A stretch of 13,197 bases of DNA from Sedimenticola sp. (GTDB taxonomy: Bacteria > Pseudomonadota > Gammaproteobacteria > Chromatiales > Chromatiaceae). This document shows, piece by piece, positions 1-7,008 of this stretch; positions within the stretch are counted from its first letter, which is position 1, and every line of letters begins with the position of its first letter. Made by a program: the position numbers and the translations under genes. The stretch is taken from assembly GCA_030619405.1 (NCBI GenBank), contig JAUXBK010000046.1, positions 1 to 13,197 of the forward strand. Reading direction: 5' to 3'. The notes beneath the pieces are model-generated. The model was given only the letters and a program-made list of their open reading frames with translations. It searched no databases and was not told the origin of the DNA.

Positions 1-2
1 AT

Positions 3-2003
3 ATCCCGGACGATCTCACCTTTGCCATCAACACCTATGTGGCCCGCAACCGGCTCGTGCGGTTCTTTCTCTCCATGGCCCATACCTTCCCCCTGGACCC
101 GGCCAACCCCTTTTCCACTCGGGCACTGATTCACGCCATCCAGGATAAGGACAGGGTGGTGCTGTTTCCCGAAGGGCGCATCACCATGACCGGGTCCCTG
201 ATGAAGGTGTACGAGGGGGCTGGTCTGATCGCCGACAAGGCGGAGGCGACCATCCTGCCGGTACGCATCGACGGGGCCCAGTATTCGCCTTTTTCCCACC
301 TCAAGGGGAAGGTGCGCATCCGACTGTTTCCGAAGATCCGCCTCACCTTCCTGCCACCCCGGGCATTCGATATGCCGGATGCGTTGAGGGGGCGTGCCCG
401 CCGCCAGTGTGCCGGTCAGAAGCTGAACGACCTGATGACGGATATGGTGTTCCGGAGCAGCCCCTACCAGCAGACCCTGTTCCACTCTCTGATCGATGCC
501 GGGAAGACCTATGGCAGGCACCACCATGTGCTGGAGGACGTGGAGCGCAAGCCGCTGAGTTATGGAAAAATGCTCATCGCCTGTTTCGTGCTCGGCAGAG
601 AGCTGGCGCGGGACACCCGGGCGGAAGAGCACGTGGGGGTGCTGCTACCCAGCACCAACGCGACCGCCATCACCTTTTTCGCCCTGCAGGCCTATGGCCG
701 GGTGCCGGCGATGCTGAATTTCTCCACCGGTATCAAGAATGTCCTCAGCGGCTGTGAAGCGACAGAGATAAAGACCGTTTACTGCTCCCGCCGTTTCGTG
801 GAGATGGGGCACCTGGAGGCGATGGTGGCGGCGCTGGAAAAGGCCGGGATCCGGCTGATCTACCTGGAGGATCTGCGCGGCCGGATATCGGCCTGGTCCA
901 AGCTCAGCGGCCTGCTTGCCAGCCGCTTTCCCAATATCAGCTACCGCTTTACCGGCGGCAAACGCCCCGCCGGTTCTTCTGCAGTGGTACTGTTCACCTC
1001 CGGCACCGAAGGGACCCCCAAGGGGGTGGTGCTGAGCCACACGAATATACAGGCGAACCGTTTTCAGGCCAGTTCCTGTATCGATTTCGGCCCGAGCGAT
1101 ATCGTGTTCAACGCCTTGCCCATGTTCCATTCCTTCGGGTTGACCTGCGGCACCATGCTGCCGCTGCTGTCCGGGGTGAAGGTGTTTCTCTACCCGTCAC
1201 CGCTGCACTATCGCATCGTTCCGGAACTGGTCTATGACAGCAACGCCACCATCATGTTCGGCACCGAGACCTTTCTCGCTGGCTATGCCCGGTTCGCCAA
1301 CCCCTATGACTTCTACAGCATCCGCTACGTCTTTGCCGGTGCCGAGAAGCTGAAGGATGAGACCCGTCAGACCTGGGCCGATCGTTTCGGGTTGCGTATC
1401 TTCGAAGGTTACGGTGCCACGGAGACCTCGCCACTGCTGAGCATGAACACCCCGATGCAGAATCGGCGAGGATCGGTGGGTCGGCTGATGCCGGGGATCG
1501 AGCACCGGTTGGAGAAGCTGCCGGGTATCGATCAGGGCGGAAAACTCTGGGTCTCCGGACCGAATATCATGCGTGGTTACCTGAAGGCGGAGAACCCCGG
1601 AAGGCTGCAGCCGCCGGAAGAGGGGTGGTACGACACCGGAGATGTGGTCGAGATCGACGAGGAGGGTTTTCTCTTCATTCGTGGGCGGGTCAAACGCTTT
1701 GCCAAGATCGCTGGCGAGATGATCTCACTGGGGCAGGTGGAGGCGCTGGCGGCCAAGGTATGGCCAGGGTTTGGCCATGTGGTGGTTACCCTGCCGGATA
1801 AAAAGAAAGGGGAACAGCTGGTGTTGTTGACGGAAAACAGCAAGGCCTCCAGAGAGGAGCTGGGCAGTTTCGCCCGATCCGAAGGCGTGCCGTCCCTGAT
1901 GGTGCCGGGTATGGTGGTCCATATCGACAAGCTGCCGCTGCTGGGGACTGGCAAGGTCGATTTCGCAACTGCCAGAAAAGTGGTTGAGGAGCACCTGAAA
2001 TAA
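3..2003 (+). CDS. aas: Bifunctional 2-acylglycerophosphoethanolamine acyltransferase / acyl-ACP synthetase (Aas), 5'-truncated by window edge
   Basis: The reading frame is open from the first complete codon at 3, so the true start lies upstream; the ATG at 39 is internal. Seen: the second half of a PlsC-type acyltransferase (FPEGRIT at residues 55-61 counted from base 3, preceded by FPLDP), then a complete AMP-binding domain with LFTSGTEGTPKG (330-341), GYGATE (469-474), WYDTGD (542-547) and a C-terminal GTGKVDF whose lysine is residue 651. From memory the text aligns almost without gaps to E. coli Aas from about its residue 49 (FLPVRPVFAV) to the end, including the shared stretch FLYPSPLHYRIVPELVYD. 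Known role: inner-membrane recycling of lysophosphatidylethanolamine, with the synthetase half activating fatty acid on bound ACP. The HX4D acyltransferase motif is outside the window. In several gammaproteobacteria this protein is also fused to an N-terminal MFS flippase (LplT-like); whether that holds here cannot be seen. Confidence 0.93.
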   Translation: MPDDLTFAINTYVARNRLVRFFLSMAHTFPLDPANPFSTRALIHAIQDKDRVVLFPEGRITMTGSLMKVYEGAGLIADKAEATILPVRIDGAQYSPFSHLKGKVRIRLFPKIRLTFLPPRAFDMPDALRGRARRQCAGQKLNDLMTDMVFRSSPYQQTLFHSLIDAGKTYGRHHHVLEDVERKPLSYGKMLIACFVLGRELARDTRAEEHVGVLLPSTNATAITFFALQAYGRVPAMLNFSTGIKNVLSGCEATEIKTVYCSRRFVEMGHLEAMVAALEKAGIRLIYLEDLRGRISAWSKLSGLLASRFPNISYRFTGGKRPAGSSAVVLFTSGTEGTPKGVVLSHTNIQANRFQASSCIDFGPSDIVFNALPMFHSFGLTCGTMLPLLSGVKVFLYPSPLHYRIVPELVYDSNATIMFGTETFLAGYARFANPYDFYSIRYVFAGAEKLKDETRQTWADRFGLRIFEGYGATETSPLLSMNTPMQNRRGSVGRLMPGIEHRLEKLPGIDQGGKLWVSGPNIMRGYLKAENPGRLQPPEEGWYDTGDVVEIDEEGFLFIRGRVKRFAKIAGEMISLGQVEALAAKVWPGFGHVVVTLPDKKKGEQLVLLTENSKASREELGSFARSEGVPSLMVPGMVVHIDKLPLLGTGKVDFATARKVVEEHLK

Positions 2004-2026
2004 GGGTGTGCGTTCAGGGTAAGAAA

Positions 2027-2170
2027 TGGCCGCGGATTGACGCGGATTACACACGGATGTTGTTATGGATTTGGTACACGAAGGCGACGGGGGCGGAGGT
2101 CGGGCTGATGATTAACGTCAGCGTTCAAAAGGCTTGTGTCATCAAATCAATCCGCGTTAATCCGCGGCTA
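2027..2170. repeat. Intergenic inverted repeat built of 10-bp tandem units (MITE- or REP-like)
   Basis: The spacer between aas and the next gene is framed by two 22-bp arms (2027-2048 and 2149-2170). The core gccgcggattgacgcggatt (2029-2048) matches the reverse complement of 2149-2168 with one G/A difference that would still pair as G-U. Each arm is made of 10-bp units: cgcggattga, cgcggattac and the decayed acacggatgt on the left, and the same units inverted on the right. The 100-bp centre also holds a small hairpin (gctgatg 2104-2110, loop attaa, cgtcagc 2116-2122). There is no ORF and no clear target-site duplication. It may be a small non-autonomous element or a REP-like structure; a long-range RNA stem in the aas 3' end is another option. 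No strong promoter for the downstream gene is visible. Confidence 0.7.
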
Positions 2171-2219
2171 AAGGTCTTTTGATCCCGCGAACGGTTACGA
2201 ATGGGGTTTCCTGAATATC

Positions 2220-3707
2220 ATGGGCTGTCTGCTTAGAAGGGGGTTACTGCTGCTTGTTTTCGCACTCGGCATGGTGCATGGCGTGGCGATTCAGGCGGAT
2301 GGGCAGGGTGAACGCCTGAATCAACTGCTGGTCGAGCCGTTCACCGGCGATCTGGAACGTATCAAGAAGCGCGCCCTGATCCGGGTGCTGGTGAGTTATA
2401 ACAGGGCCAACTACTTTCTGGACGGGCCCAAGGCCTACGGCTTAGAGTATGAGCTGATGGAGCAGTTCCGGCGGTTCCTGAACAAGGGTGTGTCGAAGCA
2501 GCGCCTGAAGATCGATTTCATCTATCTTCCGACCCCCTTCAGTCGCCTGATTGATGCGCTGAATGCGGGAAAAGGGGACATCATCGCCGCCGGGATGACG
2601 GTGACACCGGAGCGGGAGAAGCGGGTGGCCTTCTCCAAACCTTATCTGACGGGTGTTGCGGAGATTCTGGTGGCCAGTTCGAAGGCGAAGCCGTTGCAGC
2701 GGATAGAGGATCTCTCCGGTGAAGAGGTCTATCTGTTGCGAGGCAGCAGTTATGTTCGGCATCTGAAACGGGTCAACCAGCAGCTCAAAAAGCGTGGGAT
2801 CACACCGGTCATTATCCGGGAGGTGGATGAGCATCTGCAGACGGAAGACCTGTTGGAGCTGGCCAACGCCAGTGTCATCGATTTTACCGTGGCGGATGAT
2901 CATGTGGCGCGATTGTGGAAGGATGCGCTGCCGCAGCTTCACCTTTACCCCGATATCAAAATCAATGTAGACGGTCGTATTGCCTGGGCGGTGCGTAACA
3001 AAAACCCGCAGCTGCTGAAGCGCCTGAACAGCTTTGTTTCCAGCCACAAGAAGGGTTCGCTGCTGGGGAATATCCTGTTCCGGAGATACTACGAAAAGAG
3101 CGCCTGGGTCAAAGACCCGAAACGGGGCAAGGAGCGGGTCCGGCTCGACCAGGCGAAAAAGTATTTCAAACGTTATGCCGAAGAGTACGGTTTCGACTGG
3201 TTGAAGATTGCGGCCATCGCGTATCAGGAGTCGGAGCTCCAGCAGTCCAGAAAGAGTCCGGCCGGTGCCATCGGTATCATGCAGATCAAACGTTCAACCG
3301 CAGCTGACAAGCATGTGTCAATCAAAAAAATCAACAAGCTGGAGAACAACATCCACGCGGGAGTGAAATATCTGGCCTTTCTGCGTGAACGCTACTTTTC
3401 CGACCCCGCCATCCCCGTGGACGATCAGACCTATCTGGCCTTTGCTGCCTACAATGCAGGGCCGCGACAGGTGGCGAGAATGCGTAATCTGACCAGAAAG
3501 ATGGGGTTGAACCCCGATCGCTGGTTCGGTAACGTGGAAATGGCGGCGCTGCGCCTGGTGGGGCAGGAGACGGTGCGCTATGTGCGAAACGTGCTGAAGT
3601 ACTACACCGCCTATCGTATCTCTTTCCAGAACATGGAGAAGCGCTCCGGTGAAAGGAAGAGCCTTTGCCAGGAGGAAGGCGCCGGCAACAATGACAGCTG
3701 CCGCTAG
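2220..3707 (+). CDS. MltF-like periplasmic protein: solute-binding domain fused to a lytic transglycosylase (SLT) domain
   Basis: 495 residues. An N-terminal signal peptide is apparent (R-rich start, LLLLVFALGMVHGVA, likely cleavage within residues 20-27); no lipobox. Residues about 45-275 are an SBP_bac_3 domain, with the family signature G-M-T-V-T-P-E-R...V-A-F-S-K-P-Y at 125-142. Residues about 305-450 are a goose-lysozyme-like SLT domain: YQES at 335-338 with catalytic Glu337, GIMQ at 352-355 and AAYNAG at 409-414. This order is that of E. coli MltF, where the first domain regulates the murein-cleaving second; family action is non-hydrolytic cleavage of MurNAc-GlcNAc bonds to 1,6-anhydro ends at the outer membrane/periplasm. 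Identity to MltF is modest, so a paralogue is possible and the symbol is withheld. The ATG at 2220 places the signal peptide correctly, though the ribosome site is weak (tggggt about 13 bases upstream). The next gene starts 15 bp after the stop in the same frame, suggesting an operon. Confidence 0.88.
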   Translation: MGCLLRRGLLLLVFALGMVHGVAIQADGQGERLNQLLVEPFTGDLERIKKRALIRVLVSYNRANYFLDGPKAYGLEYELMEQFRRFLNKGVSKQRLKIDFIYLPTPFSRLIDALNAGKGDIIAAGMTVTPEREKRVAFSKPYLTGVAEILVASSKAKPLQRIEDLSGEEVYLLRGSSYVRHLKRVNQQLKKRGITPVIIREVDEHLQTEDLLELANASVIDFTVADDHVARLWKDALPQLHLYPDIKINVDGRIAWAVRNKNPQLLKRLNSFVSSHKKGSLLGNILFRRYYEKSAWVKDPKRGKERVRLDQAKKYFKRYAEEYGFDWLKIAAIAYQESELQQSRKSPAGAIGIMQIKRSTAADKHVSIKKINKLENNIHAGVKYLAFLRERYFSDPAIPVDDQTYLAFAAYNAGPRQVARMRNLTRKMGLNPDRWFGNVEMAALRLVGQETVRYVRNVLKYYTAYRISFQNMEKRSGERKSLCQEEGAGNNDSCR

Positions 3708-3722
3708 CGCCCGGTAAAATCA

Positions 3723-6713
3723 GTGAATCAGACTGACCCGGAAACCGCCGTGTCGGACAGCACGATACGCAACTATCGTCTGCCGTTGCAGGTCACCATC
3801 AGCATGCTGTTGATCATCCTGGTGGTCATTGTCGGTGGGGTGCTCAGCTGGCAGAATTATAATCGTACTTCGGAGATCATCCTCGATAGCGCCGGTCAGC
3901 TCTATCGTCAGATCACACAGGAGGTCACTCAGGATTTCAGAGGCACTTATCTCCCGGTGACGGCCATGGTTCGTCTGCTGGCCCTGTCACCGGTAACCCG
4001 GGCCGATTCACTGGATGACCGGCTGACATCATTGAGGAGCTTCAGTACGGTCCTGCAGAACGCCCGTTCCGTTGCCGGGATACAAGTCGGCTATGGAAAC
4101 GGGGACTATTTCATCGTTCGCTCACTCGATGACGAGGGAGTGCGCAGGACGTTCCAGGTGCCTGCCGCGGCGTACATCATGGCGGACAACATTGCCGTCG
4201 GCAAAGACGGTGAGCGTACCCTGACCCGGATCTTCTTCGATCTGCAGCTGAAGGAGGTTGCCAGAGAGGCCCCAAGGCCGAGTGAGTACGATCCCCGTGT
4301 CCGTCCCTGGTACAAAAGGGCGATTACGGCACGACCTCTGGCCACTTATCCCTATCTGTTTCATTTCCTAAAAGAGATTGGCACGACGATTGCCATGAAG
4401 GCGGAGCAGCCAGGGGTGGTAGTGGCCGCCGATGTCACACTGCGCAGTCTGTCGAAGACCCTGGCAGGGCACCCGATCACCGAGCATTCGGAGGTGTTGC
4501 TGATCGGTGCGGGCGGCAGTGTGCTGGCCTACCCGGACACCCGGCGGCTGCAAATCACAGACGGCGAAGGTGGGCCCAGGCTGCCCCATCTCACGGATCT
4601 GGGCAGCCCGGTGCTGACGTTTCTCAACCCGACGCTGGAGCTGGAACCCGGGGAACTCGCCTTCGAGTTCGAGGGGAAGCCCTGGCAGGGTTCCATGGAT
4701 GAGGTGGGAAGGGCCGGGGGCGTGGACTTCTATCTGCTTATGGTCTCCCCGGTCGACGAACTGCTCAGTGAAGCGATCGAAATCCGCACGCAGGCATTGG
4801 TCACCACCGCCATCATTATTCTCGTCACCATCCCTGTCGTCTGGCTCCTGGCGAAACGTGTGTCGGCCCCCATGCGCCGCCTGGCCAGAGCGGCTGAGCG
4901 TATCCGACGCTTCGACTTCAGCGAGCCGATCCGGACCCGCTCTTTCGTCGCGGAGGTGGACCAGCTGGCGGTCGCGATGGGGATGATGAAGGAGACCATC
5001 AACCGCTTCCTGACACTGATCAATTCTCTGGCGGGGGAGCGGGATTTCGACACGCTGCTGGACCGGATCAACCGGGAAACCCTGCAGGTGAGCCAGGCGG
5101 ATGCGGTGCTGACCTACCTGCTGGATGAGAGTGACTCCTTTCTGGAGCCTGTCGCCCTGCAGGAAAAAGGGGGCGAGTCCGGCCCGGTGGATGCTTTCCC
5201 GACGCTGTCACTGGAACAGGTTGGCACGCTGACTGGAGCGGGGGCGGATGTCAGCGACCGTCCGGTCCGGGTCGACCCCGAGGGGCCGGAGCCACTGCTG
5301 CCCCTGCTGGAGCGGTTGGGAGTCGATCGGCTCAGCGTCGTGACGCTGCCCCTGCACAACCGCCAGCAGGAACTGATCGGCCTGCTCTGCCTGATCTACC
5401 GCACGCAGCAGGGGACGGATGAAAGGCAGCAGCAGGAGCAGATCGCCTTCGTCCGCGCCATGTCCGGATTCGCAGCAGTCTCCCTGGAGGGGCGGCAGTT
5501 GCTGATGATGCAGGAGGCGCTGCTGGACTCTTTCATCAAATTGATCGCGGGGGCCATCGACGCCAAATCACCCTACACTGGAGGCCACTGTCAACGGGTG
5601 CCGGAGTTGACCCGTATGCTGGCGCAAGCAGCAAACGAGGCGGAGGGGGCGCCCTTCGGCGGCTTCAGAATGGATCGGGAGCAGTGGGAGGCGCTGGAGA
5701 TCGCCAGCTGGCTGCACGACTGCGGCAAGGTGACCACCCCGGAGTACGTGGTGGACAAGGCGACCAAGCTGGAGGGGATCCATGACCGCATCCACGAGAT
5801 CCGAATGCGCTTCGAGGTGTTGAAGCGGGATGCGGTGATCGCCTACTGGCAGCAGCTGGCGGCCGGAGACGATGCGGGACAGCTGAAACAGTTACTGCAG
5901 GAGGAGTGGCGGCAGCTGGACGATGATTTCGCCTTCGTTGCCGAATGTAATCAGGGGGGGGAGTTTATGGCCCCTGAACGGATGGAGCGGCTGCGCCAGA
6001 TCGGGGAGAGACGCTGGATGCGGACCCTGGACGATCGTGCCGGAATCTCCCATGAAGAGATGGAGCGTAAACAGCAGGTAGCGACCGGGACGCTGCCGGC
6101 GGAGGAGCGACTGCTCGCTGATAAACCGGAACATCGGGTCGAGCGGGTCCCCACCGATCAACTGGCCGAAGAGAATCCCTGGGGTTTCCAGCTGGATGTG
6201 CCCGAGTACAAATACAACCGGGGTGAGCTGTACAATCTCGGAATCAAACGCGGAACCCTGACGGCGGAAGAGCGTTACGTGATCAATGACCACATCGTGC
6301 AGACCATCATGATGCTGGAGAAGCTGCCTTATCCCAGGCACTTGCGGGATGTGCCCCTGATCGCCGGGTGCCACCACGAGACCATGGATGGGCGGGGATA
6401 CCCCAGGCGGCTGACGGGGGAGCAGATGCCGCTGACCGCCCGCATGATGGCTATCGCCGACATCTTCGAGGCGCTCACCGCCTCCGACCGCCCCTACAAG
6501 AAGGCCAAGCGGCTCAGTGAGGCCGTGCGCATCATGGGTAACATGGTTAAACAGGGGCATATCGACCCGGCGCTGTTCCAGCTGTTTCTGAAAAGCGGCA
6601 TCCATCTGGAGTACGGGCGCCGCTTCCTGCGGCCGGAGCAGATGGACGAGGTGGATCTGTCCGCGTACCTACAGTGCAGACCTCGCCATTTCCGTTCAAA
6701 AACGCCTCAATAA
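3723..6713 (+). CDS. Membrane sensor with dCache, HAMP, GAF and HD-GYP domains; predicted cyclic di-GMP phosphodiesterase
   Basis: 996 residues from a GTG at 3723; the in-frame stop of the previous gene is at 3705, the next Met (28) is inside the first membrane helix, so GTG is the best start despite a weak ribosome site (ggtaa). Order: TM1 about 22-43; periplasmic dCache to about 355, with the typical DPRVRPWY at 190-197; TM2 about 358-378; HAMP about 377-430; GAF about 438-590; HD-GYP about 610-985. The metal ligands of HD-GYP enzymes are present: H622 (GHCQR), H665-D666 (LHDCGK), H857 (NDH), H884-H885-E886 and D913 (IADIF), plus GRGYP (890-894). Known chemistry: hydrolysis of c-di-GMP to pGpG or GMP at the cytoplasmic face. 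Odd: about 164 residues (680-843) separate the HD half from GTLTAEER, where classic HD-GYP proteins have almost nothing. The context links a periplasmic ligand-binding/murein enzyme with c-di-GMP signalling. The signal sensed is unknown. Confidence 0.92.
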   Translation: MNQTDPETAVSDSTIRNYRLPLQVTISMLLIILVVIVGGVLSWQNYNRTSEIILDSAGQLYRQITQEVTQDFRGTYLPVTAMVRLLALSPVTRADSLDDRLTSLRSFSTVLQNARSVAGIQVGYGNGDYFIVRSLDDEGVRRTFQVPAAAYIMADNIAVGKDGERTLTRIFFDLQLKEVAREAPRPSEYDPRVRPWYKRAITARPLATYPYLFHFLKEIGTTIAMKAEQPGVVVAADVTLRSLSKTLAGHPITEHSEVLLIGAGGSVLAYPDTRRLQITDGEGGPRLPHLTDLGSPVLTFLNPTLELEPGELAFEFEGKPWQGSMDEVGRAGGVDFYLLMVSPVDELLSEAIEIRTQALVTTAIIILVTIPVVWLLAKRVSAPMRRLARAAERIRRFDFSEPIRTRSFVAEVDQLAVAMGMMKETINRFLTLINSLAGERDFDTLLDRINRETLQVSQADAVLTYLLDESDSFLEPVALQEKGGESGPVDAFPTLSLEQVGTLTGAGADVSDRPVRVDPEGPEPLLPLLERLGVDRLSVVTLPLHNRQQELIGLLCLIYRTQQGTDERQQQEQIAFVRAMSGFAAVSLEGRQLLMMQEALLDSFIKLIAGAIDAKSPYTGGHCQRVPELTRMLAQAANEAEGAPFGGFRMDREQWEALEIASWLHDCGKVTTPEYVVDKATKLEGIHDRIHEIRMRFEVLKRDAVIAYWQQLAAGDDAGQLKQLLQEEWRQLDDDFAFVAECNQGGEFMAPERMERLRQIGERRWMRTLDDRAGISHEEMERKQQVATGTLPAEERLLADKPEHRVERVPTDQLAEENPWGFQLDVPEYKYNRGELYNLGIKRGTLTAEERYVINDHIVQTIMMLEKLPYPRHLRDVPLIAGCHHETMDGRGYPRRLTGEQMPLTARMMAIADIFEALTASDRPYKKAKRLSEAVRIMGNMVKQGHIDPALFQLFLKSGIHLEYGRRFLRPEQMDEVDLSAYLQCRPRHFRSKTPQ

Positions 6714-6718
6714 ATGGA

Positions 6719-6793
6719 CAGGATTAACAGGATTTACAGGTTTATGTAATTCTGTAAATTCTGTTAATCCTGAACAATCCTGTAAATCCTGTC
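6719..6793. repeat. Head-to-head array of 9-bp CAGGATTWA units
   Basis: Left half: three tandem 9-bp units, caggattaa (6719-6727), caggattta (6728-6736) and caggtttat (6737-6745). Right half: about five units of the same motif in inverse orientation (aatcctgta, aatcctgtc and more decayed copies) up to 6793. The whole forms an imperfect palindrome with atggacaggatt facing its near reverse complement aatcctgtcat. It starts a few bases after the HD-GYP stop. Similar CAGGATTAACAGGAT-type strings recur in intergenic DNA of many bacteria (recollection, not searched). Confidence 0.75.
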
Positions 6794-6801
6794 ATTTTTT
6801 T
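6719..6801 (+). terminator. Possible rho-independent terminator after the HD-GYP gene
   Basis: The palindromic 9-bp array would fold into a long imperfect stem and is followed directly by seven T residues (6795-6801). It lies 5 bp after the stop of the HD-GYP gene, the expected place. The stem is AT-rich and long rather than the compact GC-rich hairpin of typical terminators, so the T-run may be coincidental. Confidence 0.4.
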
Positions 6802-6864
6802 GGTGCCGGCAACGGGTTGTACTCGTTGCAGAGTGTCCAATTTTCGTCTGAAAATGTATTTTTT

Positions 6865-6906
6865 TTATTAGAACTAATAAGTTATATATCCATGATCTAA
6901 TCATGG
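6865..6906 (+). promoter_or_regulatory. AT-rich candidate promoter of glgX with two perfect dyads (operator-like)
   Basis: The stretch from about 6840 to 6900 is sharply more AT-rich than its surroundings. It contains ttatta-gaac-taataa (6865-6880) and ccatgat-cta-atcatgg (6890-6906), both perfect inverted repeats. A -10-like tatata lies between them at 6883-6888; no convincing -35 is seen. With that -10, transcription would start inside the second dyad while the first would cover the -35/-10 spacer, the usual geometry of repressor sites. The -10 assignment and operator role are inference. Confidence 0.4.
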
Positions 6907-6912
6907 TGTTGA

Positions 6913-6975
6913 GGTCTGCAGTGATACCGTACGAGTGATACAGACCAGGCAGGTTTCCACGCAGAGGGTGGAAAC
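6913..6975 (+). promoter_or_regulatory. Two successive hairpins in the presumed glgX 5' leader
   Basis: Hairpin one: ggtctg (6913-6918) pairs with cagacc (6941-6946); its loop carries the direct repeat gtgatac at 6921 and 6935. Hairpin two: gtttccac (6953-6960), a 7-base loop, then gtggaaac (6968-6975), a perfect 8-bp stem. It ends 33 bases before the glgX ATG. I do not recognise a riboswitch class. The area between 6976 and 7008 lacks a good Shine-Dalgarno sequence. Translational control or a protein-binding site are both possible. Confidence 0.4.
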
Positions 6976-7008
6976 TAGACAAGAAACCTTCCCAACCAGA
7001 CACCCGCT

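Noticed and set aside
39..41. ATG at 39 as the start of aas
   Set aside because: The frame continues upstream with residues (IPDDLTFAINTYVA) that align to Aas, so this Met is internal.
6719..6793. CRISPR-like array
   Set aside because: Units are 9 bp with no spacers and change orientation midway; not CRISPR.
6913..6975. Known riboswitch before glgX
   Set aside because: The hairpins do not fit the conserved core of any class I can recall.
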